A program made the position numbers and the translations under genes. Below are positions 1-5,895 of a stretch of 5,898 nucleotides of DNA, piece after piece (within the stretch, counting starts at the first letter, position 1; each line of letters begins with the position of its first letter). Source of the DNA: Jatrophihabitans sp. (GTDB lineage Bacteria; Actinomycetota; Actinomycetes; Mycobacteriales; Jatrophihabitantaceae); contig JAOPVG010000112.1 in assembly GCA_025966255.1 (NCBI GenBank), positions 1-5,898 on the forward strand. Reading direction: 5' to 3'. Below the pieces are notes generated by a model. That model was not told the origin of the DNA and searched no databases. It saw only the letters and a list, made by a program, of their open reading frames with translations.

Positions 1-749
1 CACCTCGCCGCCGCCGGCAGCGCGACCGCCGCCCAGACCAGCAGGGTGAGCGTGTCGCGCACCGGCAGCCCGGCGCCGCCCTGCAGCACGGCGTGCAGGC
101 CCTCGGACAGCGCCGCCGACGGCAGGAACCGCAGGATGTCGTGCGCCGCGATGCCGTACTTGTCGAGCGGGATCGCGATGCCACCGGCGAACAGCAGCAC
201 CAGCCAGATGAGGTTGGCCGCGGCGAGAGTGACCTCGGCCCGCAGCGTGCCCGCCACGAGCAGGCCCAGCCCGCCGAAGGCCACCGTCCCGATCACCACG
301 AGCAGCAGCGCGAGCAGTGGGTCGCCGTGCGGATGCCAGGCCAGCGCGAACCCCACCCCGCAGATCAGGACGAGCTGCACGACCTCCAGCAGCAACACGG
401 CGAGCGTCTTGCCGAGCAGCAGCACCGATCGCGGCAGCGCTGTGGCACCGAGCCGCTTCAGCACGCCGTACTTCCGCTCGAAGCCGGTCCCGATCGCCAG
501 CCCGGTGAAGGCGGCCGACATGACGGCCAGCGCGATGATGCTCGGCACCACGAAGTCGATGCGGCGCGGGGTGTCCAGGCTGTACAGCGGCATATTGAAG
601 AAGAAGAGCAGCAGCAGCGGGATGAGCAGGGTCAGCCCCACCTGCTCGCCGTTGCGCAGCAGGAGCTTGAACTCCATCGCGATCTGCGCGGCGAGCATGC
701 GCGATCGCGGCGCGGCCTGCGGCGCGGGCGCAAATGACAAGTCGCTCAT
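1..749 (-). CDS. ABC-2 type transporter permease (DrrB-like), 3' end cut by window edge
   Basis: Membrane subunit of an ABC exporter, presumably working with the ATPase encoded just upstream. Reading leftward from ATG at 749 the frame stays open to the window edge, giving 249 residues without a stop. Family members are usually around 250-270 residues, so little should be missing. A short polar N-terminus is followed by hydrophobic segments at about residues 37-53, 66-88, 108-136, 144-167, 175-195 and 231-249. The charged loop FERKYGVLKRLGAT (90-103) after the second segment matches the cytoplasmic coupling region typical of ABC-2 permeases. The start is supported by GGAG at 760-757, 7 nt upstream. 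The gene lies 64 nt beyond the ATPase stop in the same direction, so the two are probably co-transcribed. The substrate cannot be told from sequence: drugs, lipids or heme-related compounds are all possible. In actinobacteria a ctaA/COX15-like heme synthase often comes next, which would lie outside the window. Confidence 0.88.
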   Translation of the reverse strand, partial: MSDLSFAPAPQAAPRSRMLAAQIAMEFKLLLRNGEQVGLTLLIPLLLLFFFNMPLYSLDTPRRIDFVVPSIIALAVMSAAFTGLAIGTGFERKYGVLKRLGATALPRSVLLLGKTLAVLLLEVVQLVLICGVGFALAWHPHGDPLLALLLVVIGTVAFGGLGLLVAGTLRAEVTLAAANLIWLVLLFAGGIAIPLDKYGIAAHDILRFLPSAALSEGLHAVLQGGAGLPVRDTLTLLVWAAVALPAAAR

Positions 750-817
750 GCCCTCACTCCGTTCGGCCAGGCAGAGACGCAAATGCTGCCGAGTCGCTCC
801 GCAAGCGGCGCTCTCAT
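746..817 (-). other. 23-codon micro-ORF bridging ABC ATPase and permease
   Basis: A short frame, ATG at 817 to TGA at 748-746, encodes MRAPLAERLGSICVSAWPNGVRA. Its start overlaps the ATPase stop as ATGA (817-814) and its stop overlaps the permease start as ATGA (749-746). GGGAG at 830-826 sits 8 nt before its ATG. About 16 of 23 codons end in G or C, a weaker bias than in the neighbouring genes, so a functional peptide is doubtful. If translated, it would carry terminating ribosomes from the ATPase gene to the permease start. It may simply be an untranslated 64-nt spacer. Confidence 0.25.
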
Positions 818-1746
818 GCCCGCAGCTCCCGGCCGGTGAGATCGAGGAAGACGTCCTCGAGAGTCCGCCGTTCGACGGCCAGGTCCTCAGCCATGACGTG
901 CTGGGACGCGCACCAGGCGGTCAGCGTGGCCAGCAGCTGCGGCGTGACCTCGCCGGTGACGAGGTAGCGGCCCGGCTCGGGCTCGCGGGCCTGGCTCCCG
1001 GCCGGCAATGCGAGCACCAACAGATCCAGGCGCAGGTGCGGGATGGCGCGGAAGCGGATCTGCCCCTCGGCCCCGGCCCGGGTCAGCTCAGCCGGTGAGC
1101 CCTGCGCGACGACCCGGCCGGCGTCGATCACCATCACGGTGTCGGCGAGCTGCTCGGCCTCGTCGAGGAAATGGGTCGTGAGCACCACGCTCACGCCGTC
1201 GACGCGCAGCCGGCGGATGAGCTCCCAGGTGCCGCGCCGCGCCTGCGGATCCATGCCGGCGGTGGGCTCGTCGAGAAAGACCAGTTCCGGCCGGGCCACC
1301 AGGGCGAGCGCCAGCGACAGTCGTTGCCGCTGCCCGCCGGAGAGCCGCTTCACTGGGGTGTGGCCGGCATCGGTGAGCCCGACGACCTCGAGCAGCGCGC
1401 CGGGCTCGTGCGGATCCGCCGCGTACGAGGCGAACAGGCGGAGGAGCTCGCTCGCCGTCGCGGCGGTGTAGCCACCTACGCCGTCCTGCAGCATCACGCC
1501 GACCCGGGGCCGCAGCTGCTCGGCATCGGCGATCGGGTCGAGGCCGAGCACCCGCACCACTCCGCTGTCGGCCCGCCGGAAGCCTTCGCAGATCTCGATC
1601 GTGGTTGTCTTGCCCGCGCCATTGGGGCCGAGCAGGGCCAGCACGCCGCCGCGCGGGACATGCAGGGAGAGTCCGTCCACCGCCCGCCGCGAGCCGTAGG
1701 CCTTGACGAGATCCACGATCTCGACGGCTGCGGAATCGGCGGACAC
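814..1746 (-). CDS. ABC transporter ATP-binding protein (DrrA-like exporter ATPase)
   Basis: Cytoplasmic ATPase that should power the adjacent ABC-2 permease. The 310-residue product has every hallmark of an ABC nucleotide-binding domain in order: Walker A GPNGAGKT (40-47), Q-loop glutamine Q87 (LQDG), signature LSGGQ (135-139), Walker B LVFLDE (155-160) with catalytic E160, D-loop AGMD (163-166) and switch histidine H192. Residues from about 225 form a C-terminal extension of the type found in DrrA-like drug or antibiotic exporter ATPases, ending in the conserved-looking RTLEDVFLDLTGREL. The start is GTG at 1746: a TAG stop lies in frame only three codons upstream, and the next in-frame start, GTG for V11, would remove ten residues. 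No Shine-Dalgarno sequence precedes GTG, but TAGACT ends 6 nt before it. The gene is 40 nt downstream of the acyltransferase. The M. tuberculosis relative lies near sufR in the same orientation. Substrate unknown. Confidence 0.93.
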   Translation of the reverse strand: MSADSAAVEIVDLVKAYGSRRAVDGLSLHVPRGGVLALLGPNGAGKTTTIEICEGFRRADSGVVRVLGLDPIADAEQLRPRVGVMLQDGVGGYTAATASELLRLFASYAADPHEPGALLEVVGLTDAGHTPVKRLSGGQRQRLSLALALVARPELVFLDEPTAGMDPQARRGTWELIRRLRVDGVSVVLTTHFLDEAEQLADTVMVIDAGRVVAQGSPAELTRAGAEGQIRFRAIPHLRLDLLVLALPAGSQAREPEPGRYLVTGEVTPQLLATLTAWCASQHVMAEDLAVERRTLEDVFLDLTGRELRA

Positions 1747-1752
1747 CTGCTC

Positions 1753-1758
1753 AGTCTA
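1753..1758 (-). promoter_or_regulatory. -10-like box (TAGACT) for a leaderless ABC ATPase transcript
   Basis: TAGACT (1758-1753) fits the actinobacterial TANNNT -10 pattern and ends 6 nt before the GTG at 1746, which would place the transcription start at the first base of the codon. No convincing -35 element is seen. The 40-bp gap also carries the palindrome GGTTAACC at 1765-1772. The ATPase gene could alternatively be read through from the acyltransferase gene. Confidence 0.45.
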
Positions 1759-1786
1759 GGAATCGGTTAACCCGAGCCCCGACCGG

Positions 1787-2458
1787 CTACTCGGCGGCCT
1801 TCAGGTTGGACGCGAACGTGTCGACGTATCGCTGGCCGGACAGACTCTGGACGGCCGTCCGCACCGTCTCGGTGATCTCTCGAAGGACGCGCGAACTGCG
1901 CTCCTCGTCGGCCCGATCACCGAAGTGCATCGGCGCGCCGAAGTGCACCTCCACGGGTACCCGGTGCCACCGCGGGCTGTCCGCGGACTTCACCTCCCGC
2001 GTGCCGACCAGCCCGACCGGGACGATGGGGGCGCCGCTGCGCAGCGCCACCCGTGCGACGCCGGTGCGGAACTTGTGGAGCTGGCCATCGGGGGAGCGGG
2101 TGCCTTCCGGGTAGATGCCCAGGGCCCGTCCCTTCCCCAACACCTCGACCCCGATGTCGATGACGGCGGCAGCGGATCGCACGTCCCCACGGGCGACGGG
2201 CACGTGCCCCATGCTGTTGAAGAACCCGGCCATGAGCTTGCCCCGCAGGCCGGGGGTGGTGAAGTACTCGGCCTTGGCGAAGTAGTAAATCTGTCGACGC
2301 GCCGCCAGCGGGGTGAAAACCTCGTCCGCGAACGACACGTGATTGGCAGCGATGATCACTGCACCAGCGCGCGGAACGTTCTCCAGGCCCGTCACAACGG
2401 GGCGGTAGGCAGCACGCAACGCCGGTACGAGGGTCAGTTCCAGGGTCCGGTAAAGCAC
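1787..2458 (-). CDS. PlsC-type 1-acylglycerol-3-phosphate acyltransferase
   Basis: A glycerolipid acyltransferase that probably transfers a fatty acyl group to lysophosphatidic acid or a similar acceptor at the inner face of the membrane. The 223-residue protein is of normal length for the compact bacterial family. The four motifs are visible: catalytic NHVSFAD (39-45, H40-X4-D45), GHVPVARGD (84-92), YPEGTRSPDG (116-125) with E118 and the GTR substrate-binding element, and the GAPIVPVGL strand (142-150). The N-terminus is mildly hydrophobic, with no clear signal peptide. GTG at 2458 is chosen as the start because it gives the standard N-terminus, has no competing nearby start, and has TAGGTT ending 6 nt upstream. 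There is no Shine-Dalgarno motif. It diverges from sufR across 72 bp and precedes the ABC genes. In M. tuberculosis the gene in this place is the mannosyltransferase mptB, so its presence here is a lineage difference. The exact acceptor is not determinable, and several plsC paralogues are usual in actinobacteria. Confidence 0.92.
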   Translation of the reverse strand: MLYRTLELTLVPALRAAYRPVVTGLENVPRAGAVIIAANHVSFADEVFTPLAARRQIYYFAKAEYFTTPGLRGKLMAGFFNSMGHVPVARGDVRSAAAVIDIGVEVLGKGRALGIYPEGTRSPDGQLHKFRTGVARVALRSGAPIVPVGLVGTREVKSADSPRWHRVPVEVHFGAPMHFGDRADEERSSRVLREITETVRTAVQSLSGQRYVDTFASNLKAAE

Positions 2459-2464
2459 CAGGGC

Positions 2465-2470
2465 AACCTA
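2465..2470 (-). promoter_or_regulatory. -10-like box (TAGGTT) for a leaderless plsC transcript
   Basis: TAGGTT (2470-2465) matches TANNNT and is followed by the 6-nt spacer GCCCTG and then GTG at 2458. No Shine-Dalgarno sequence is present, so a leaderless mRNA beginning at the start codon is the simplest reading. No -35 consensus is evident. The box abuts the 9-bp inverted repeat at 2470-2506. Confidence 0.45.
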
Positions 2471-2506
2471 TCGCCCGCGGGGACCGGGGGCGGTTGTGCG
2501 GGCGAT
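2470..2506. repeat. 9-bp perfect inverted repeat in the plsC/sufR divergent region
   Basis: ATCGCCCGC (2470-2478) is exactly complementary in inverted order to GCGGGCGAT (2498-2506), with a 19-bp spacer and its centre near 2488. The left arm touches the plsC -10-like box and the right arm merges into the palindrome at 2505-2514. A second, shorter pair, CAACC (2464-2468) with GGTTG (2492-2496), is interleaved with it. Possible roles are a regulator-binding site shared by both promoters or a DNA hairpin. A transcription terminator is unlikely, because the repeat lies upstream of both genes and no T tract follows. Confidence 0.5.
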
Positions 2507-2514
2507 TTCGAAAT
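2505..2514. promoter_or_regulatory. 10-bp perfect palindrome upstream of the sufR -10 box
   Basis: ATTTCGAAAT is self-complementary over all ten bases and ends 4 bp before the CATACT box of sufR. It is an A/T-rich island in otherwise G/C-rich DNA. Its place between the expected -35 and -10 elements suits a repressor or other dimeric regulator. No regulator can be assigned from sequence alone. Confidence 0.4.
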
Positions 2515-2517
2515 ACG

Positions 2518-2534
2518 TCATACTGGTGTTGTGA
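2518..2534 (+). promoter_or_regulatory. sufR promoter -10 box with overlapping candidate SufR operator
   Basis: CATACT (2519-2524) matches TATAAT at four of six positions and ends 6 nt before GTG at 2531, pointing to a leaderless sufR-suf transcript. Over the same bases, TCATA (2518-2522) and TGTGA (2530-2534) form an imperfect inverted repeat separated by 7 bp, with four of five pairs complementary. The stretch also reads ATACT-N5-TGTGA, close to the ACACT-N5-TGTGA element that I recall, without being able to check it, for M. tuberculosis SufR. A repressor bound here would cover both the -10 box and the transcription start, which fits autoregulation of the operon. Confidence 0.45.
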
Positions 2535-3250
2535 AAATCCCGACTGGTACCGGAACGGGCGCGCTTAGCGCCTGCGACCGGACGGGAGACCGCACCCGCG
2601 ACGCCGTCGCGCGCATCGTTCTCGAGCGGGGCCCGCAGTGTGCGGCGGCCCTGGCCGAGCAGCTCGGCCTGTCCGCCGCCGCGATCCGCCGGCACCTCGA
2701 CGCCCTGGTATCCGACGGTTTGTTCGTCGAGTGCGACCCCCGTCCGGCGCCACGCCGCAGCCGGGGCCGCCCGGCGCGAGCCTACGCCCTCACCGACGAA
2801 GGCCGGGCTGCGTTCCCGCACGGTTACGACGACCTCGCCAACACCGCCCTGCGCTACCTGCGCGAGACCGGCGGCGAGCAGGCCGTCACGGCCTTCGCCG
2901 AGCACCGCGCCCAGACCCTCGCCGCCCGGCTGGCCGACCACGTCGACCCCGATGCGCCGCTGGCCACGCGGGCCGAGGCCCTGGCCGGAGCGTTGTCCAG
3001 CAATGGCTACGCTTCCACGACCGAGCACGCCGGCGTCGGCGTTCAGCTCTGCCAGCACCACTGCCCGGTCGCCCACGTCGCTGCGGAATTCCCGCAGCTG
3101 TGCGAGGCCGAGACCCGCGCGTTCGAGCAGGTGCTCGGCACGCACGTCCAGAGACTCGCCACCATCGCCCACGGCGACGGTGTCTGCACCACGCACATTC
3201 CGGATCCGCCCCGCCCAACGCACGCCACCGCCCAACCCGGGAGGAACTGA
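2531..3250 (+). CDS. sufR: SufR, Fe-S cluster-binding transcriptional regulator of the suf operon
   Basis: DNA-binding regulator, 239 residues, first gene of the operon. An N-terminal winged helix-turn-helix spans about residues 23-90. The core is LAEQLGLSAAAIRRHLDALV (41-60), and the wing is rich in arginine (RPAPRRSRGRPARAYALTDEG, about 71-91). The C-terminal half holds C174, C178, C191 and C219. C178-X12-C191-X27-C219 matches the cysteine pattern expected of actinobacterial SufR Fe-S ligands, and C174 lies four residues before the set. By family knowledge SufR with its cluster represses suf genes, and loss or damage of the cluster relieves repression. GTG at 2531 is chosen because it lies 6 nt after a -10-like box and leaves a full winged helix. 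The frame stays open upstream through the antisense strand of the acyltransferase gene, so the stop pattern does not fix the start. The stop codon lies 3 nt before sufB, whose Shine-Dalgarno sequence is inside the end of sufR. Confidence 0.9.
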   Translation: MKIPTGTGTGALSACDRTGDRTRDAVARIVLERGPQCAAALAEQLGLSAAAIRRHLDALVSDGLFVECDPRPAPRRSRGRPARAYALTDEGRAAFPHGYDDLANTALRYLRETGGEQAVTAFAEHRAQTLAARLADHVDPDAPLATRAEALAGALSSNGYASTTEHAGVGVQLCQHHCPVAHVAAEFPQLCEAETRAFEQVLGTHVQRLATIAHGDGVCTTHIPDPPRPTHATAQPGRN

Positions 3251-3253
3251 CTT

Positions 3254-4684
3254 ATGACCACCGCCCCCGAACGCTCGCTCACCCAGGACGAGCAGATCGA
3301 TTCCCTCGGCCGCTACGGCTTCGGCTGGTCCGACAGCGACGTCGCGGGTGCCAGCGCGCAGCGCGGCCTGTCCGAGCTGGTGGTCCGCGACATCTCGGCC
3401 AAGAAGAGCGAGCCGGACTGGATGCTGCAGCGCCGCCTGAAGGCGCTGTCGATCTTCGACAAGAAGCCCATGCCCAACTGGGGTTCCGACCTGTCGGGCA
3501 TCCACTTCGACAACATCAAGTACTTCGTCCGGTCGACGGAGAAGCAGGCTGCGACCTGGGACGACCTGCCGGCCGACATCAAGAGCACCTACGACAAGCT
3601 CGGCATCCCCGAGGCCGAGAAGCAGCGGCTGATCTCCGGGGTCGCGGCCCAGTACGAATCCGAGGTCGTCTATCACAAGATCAACGAGGAGCTCGAGAAG
3701 CAGGGCGTCATCTTCCTCGATACCGACACCGCGCTGAAGGAGTACCCCGAGCTGTTCGAGGAGTACTTCGGCTCGGTCATCCCGTCGGGCGACAACAAGT
3801 TCTCCGCGCTCAACACCGCGGTGTGGTCGGGTGGCTCGTTCATCTACGTGCCGAAGGGCGTTCACGTCGAGATCCCGCTGCAGGCCTACTTCCGGATCAA
3901 CACCGAGAACATGGGCCAGTTCGAGCGGACGCTGATCATCGTCGACGAAGACGCCTACGTGCACTACGTCGAAGGCTGCACCGCGCCGATCTACAGCTCT
4001 GACTCGCTGCACTCGGCGGTCGTCGAGATCATCGTCAAGAAGGGCGGCCGCTGCCGCTACACGACCATCCAGAACTGGTCGAACAACGTCTACAACCTGG
4101 TCACCAAGCGGGCCAAGGCCGAGGCCGGCGCCACCATGGAGTGGGTCGACGGCAACATCGGCTCCAAGGTGACGATGAAGTACCCGGCCGTGTGGCTGAC
4201 CGGCGAGTACGCCAAGGGTGAGGTGCTCTCGGTCGCGTTCGCCGGCGAGGGCCAGCACCAGGATGCCGGCGCCAAGATGCTGCACCTCGCACCGCACACG
4301 TCCTCGACGATCATCTCCAAGTCGGTGGCGCGTGGCGGTGGCCGCACGTCCTATCGCGGGCTCGTCCAGGTGAACAAGGGCGCGCACCACAGCCGCTCCA
4401 CGGTGAAGTGCGACGCCCTGCTGGTCGACGACATCAGCCGCTCCGACACCTATCCCTACGTCGATGTCCGCGAGGACGACGTGTCGATGGGCCACGAGGC
4501 GACGGTGTCCAAGGTCAGCGAGGACCAGCTGTTCTACCTGATGAGCCGCGGCATGTCCGAGGACGAGGCGATGGCGATGGTCGTGCGCGGCTTCGTCGAG
4601 CCGATCGCTCGTGAGCTGCCGATGGAATACGCGCTCGAGCTCAACCGGCTGATCGAACTCCAGATGGAAGGAGCGGTCGGCTAA
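3254..4684 (+). CDS. sufB: SufB, Fe-S cluster assembly scaffold protein
   Basis: Core subunit of the SufBCD scaffold in the cytoplasm, which receives persulfide sulfur and builds Fe-S clusters for transfer to client proteins. The 476-residue product is full length for an intein-free SufB. The N-terminal region (about 1-180) precedes the long beta-helix core that starts near [20 protein letters not shown] (183-202). Conserved C-terminal features include KCDALLVDD, whose C386 corresponds to the essential cysteine of E. coli SufB, and GHEATVSK with E415, matching its key glutamate. The dimer-contact tail contains [25 protein letters not shown] (about 423-447). GGGAGG at 3239-3244, 9 nt before ATG, supports the start and suggests coupling to sufR. 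M. tuberculosis SufB carries an intein. The matching point here appears to be the uninterrupted EGCTAPIY (240-247). The gene is followed by a 62-nt spacer before sufD. Confidence 0.98.
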   Translation: MTTAPERSLTQDEQIDSLGRYGFGWSDSDVAGASAQRGLSELVVRDISAKKSEPDWMLQRRLKALSIFDKKPMPNWGSDLSGIHFDNIKYFVRSTEKQAATWDDLPADIKSTYDKLGIPEAEKQRLISGVAAQYESEVVYHKINEELEKQGVIFLDTDTALKEYPELFEEYFGSVIPSGDNKFSALNTAVWSGGSFIYVPKGVHVEIPLQAYFRINTENMGQFERTLIIVDEDAYVHYVEGCTAPIYSSDSLHSAVVEIIVKKGGRCRYTTIQNWSNNVYNLVTKRAKAEAGATMEWVDGNIGSKVTMKYPAVWLTGEYAKGEVLSVAFAGEGQHQDAGAKMLHLAPHTSSTIISKSVARGGGRTSYRGLVQVNKGAHHSRSTVKCDALLVDDISRSDTYPYVDVREDDVSMGHEATVSKVSEDQLFYLMSRGMSEDEAMAMVVRGFVEPIARELPMEYALELNRLIELQMEGAVG

Positions 4685-4750
4685 GTGAGCACCCCCACGA
4701 AATCGCTCCGCCAAGAACGCTCCACGATTCCGCAGGGACCCCGCGAATGA
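4685..4750 (+). other. 21-codon micro-ORF filling the sufB-sufD spacer
   Basis: GTG at 4685 begins on the base directly after the sufB TAA. The frame runs 21 codons (MSTPTKSLRQERSTIPQGPRE) to TGA at 4748-4750, which overlaps the sufD ATG as ATGA (4747-4750). AAGGAG at 4668-4673 lies 11 nt before the GTG, a rather long spacing. About 15 of 21 codons end in G or C, a weaker bias than in the suf genes, so I do not claim a functional peptide. It could keep ribosomes on the message between sufB and sufD, or be chance. Confidence 0.25.
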
Positions 4751-5895
4751 CCGCATTGGCAACCAAGTCGGGCTCGCCGGCCGAACGCTTCACCTCGCGC
4801 GATCCGGACGACTTCCCGATCCCGAACGCCTCGCAGGAGGACTGGCGGTTCAGCCCGCTGGCCCGCCTGCGGGAGTTCTTCGAGCCGTTCGAGCCCGACG
4901 GCGTCATCGAGGGCGAGGAATCGGTTCCGGCCGGCGCGCACGTCAGCGTCGTCGATCCGCACAGCCTCGACGCCTTCGGGACCGCGCTCACGCCGACCGA
5001 CCGCGTCAGCGCGCTGGCCATGGCGCATGCGCGGCGCAGCCTGCACGTCACGGTCGACGCCGGGGCCGAGCTCACCGAGCCGATCGTGCTGACCCGCCGG
5101 GGCATCAGCGGTCGGTCCTACACGCATCATGTCGTGGAGATCGGCGCGAACGCCAAGGCGACGATGGTCATCGACCACCTCGGCCTCATCCGCGTGGCCG
5201 CGAACATCGAGTTCGTGATCGGCGACGGCGCGTCATTGAGCGTCGTCGCGGTCAACTCGGCCGATGCGGGTTCGGTGCAGCTCTCGTCCTACGCCGCGCT
5301 CGTCGGGCGGGACGCGACCTACCGCCACACGAACATCACGCTCGGCGGCTCGGTCGTGCGCATCGTTCCCACGGTGCGTTTCGGCGGACCGGGCGGGCGC
5401 GCTGAACTCCTCGGTGTCAGCTTCGCCGGCGACGAGCAGCATTTCGAGTCGCGGCTGTTCGTCGACCACGACGCCCCGAGTTGCACGTCGAATGTGCTCT
5501 ACAAGAACGCGCTGCTCGGCAACTCGGCCCGCACCGTGTGGATCGGCGACGTCCGCATCCGCCCGGCCGCGAAGGGCACGAGCACGTACGAGATGAACCG
5601 CAACCTGCTGCTGTCCGACGGCGCGCGGGCCGATTCCGTGCCCAACCTGGAGATCGAGACCGGCGAGATCGCCGGCGCCGGCCACGCCAGCACCACGGGA
5701 CGATTCGACGACCTGCAGTTGTTCTACCTGCAGTCCCGCGGCATCCCGGAGGACGAAGCGCGCCGACTGGTCGTCCGTGGCTTCTTCGCCGACGTCGTCG
5801 AGCGCATCGGCGTCCCGGACCTGCAGCAGCGCATCATGACCGCCATCGAGGCTCGGCTGGGCTTCACCCCTGAGTTGGAGAGTTCTGACGCATGA
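4747..5895 (+). CDS. sufD: SufD, Fe-S cluster assembly scaffold protein
   Basis: Paralogue and partner of SufB. SufB and SufD form a heterodimer that binds SufC ATPases and builds the cluster at its interface. The 382-residue length is typical for actinobacterial SufD. The N-terminal segment contains the characteristic EDWRFSPLARLREFF (31-45). The beta-helix core extends through about residues 110-300 and includes TYEMNRNLLLSDGARADSVP (280-299). The C-terminal GAGHASTTG (311-319) carries H313, which aligns with the histidine required in E. coli SufD, followed by LQLFYLQSRGIPEDEARRLVVRGF (323-346), closely echoing the SufB tail. ATG at 4747 is preceded by AGGGA at 4734-4738 with an 8-nt spacer. 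The stop overlaps the sufC start as ATGA (5892-5895), indicating translational coupling. Confidence 0.97.
   Translation: MTALATKSGSPAERFTSRDPDDFPIPNASQEDWRFSPLARLREFFEPFEPDGVIEGEESVPAGAHVSVVDPHSLDAFGTALTPTDRVSALAMAHARRSLHVTVDAGAELTEPIVLTRRGISGRSYTHHVVEIGANAKATMVIDHLGLIRVAANIEFVIGDGASLSVVAVNSADAGSVQLSSYAALVGRDATYRHTNITLGGSVVRIVPTVRFGGPGGRAELLGVSFAGDEQHFESRLFVDHDAPSCTSNVLYKNALLGNSARTVWIGDVRIRPAAKGTSTYEMNRNLLLSDGARADSVPNLEIETGEIAGAGHASTTGRFDDLQLFYLQSRGIPEDEARRLVVRGFFADVVERIGVPDLQQRIMTAIEARLGFTPELESSDA

Noticed and set aside
46..1098. A 350-codon plus-strand frame rich in serine, proline and arginine
   Set aside because: It is antisense to the ABC permease and ATPase genes, which carry real motifs and membrane segments. 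Composition is typical of a shadow frame.
1765..1772. Palindrome GGTTAACC in the plsC-ABC ATPase gap
   Set aside because: An 8-bp palindrome in a 40-bp gap is weak evidence and lies too close to the -10-like box for a -35 element. It is noted under the promoter only.
2470..2506. The 9-bp inverted repeat as a transcription terminator
   Set aside because: It lies upstream of both divergent genes, has a 19-nt loop and is followed by no T tract, so an operator or structural role is more likely.
1925..2530. In-frame upstream extension of sufR giving a 441-residue protein
   Set aside because: The added part is antisense to the plsC coding region and has no domain. The GTG at 2531 has a -10-like box 6 nt upstream and yields a normal SufR.
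2638..4002. A 454-codon plus-strand frame over sufR and sufB
   Set aside because: It crosses the boundary of two well-supported genes in another frame, and its product is arginine/proline/alanine-rich without domains.
2468..4762. A 764-codon open frame on the minus strand, antisense to sufR and sufB
   Set aside because: It is antisense to two clear genes. Its product is low in complexity (rich in G, R, V, L, D, A) with no recognisable domain, as expected for the complementary frame of high-GC coding DNA.
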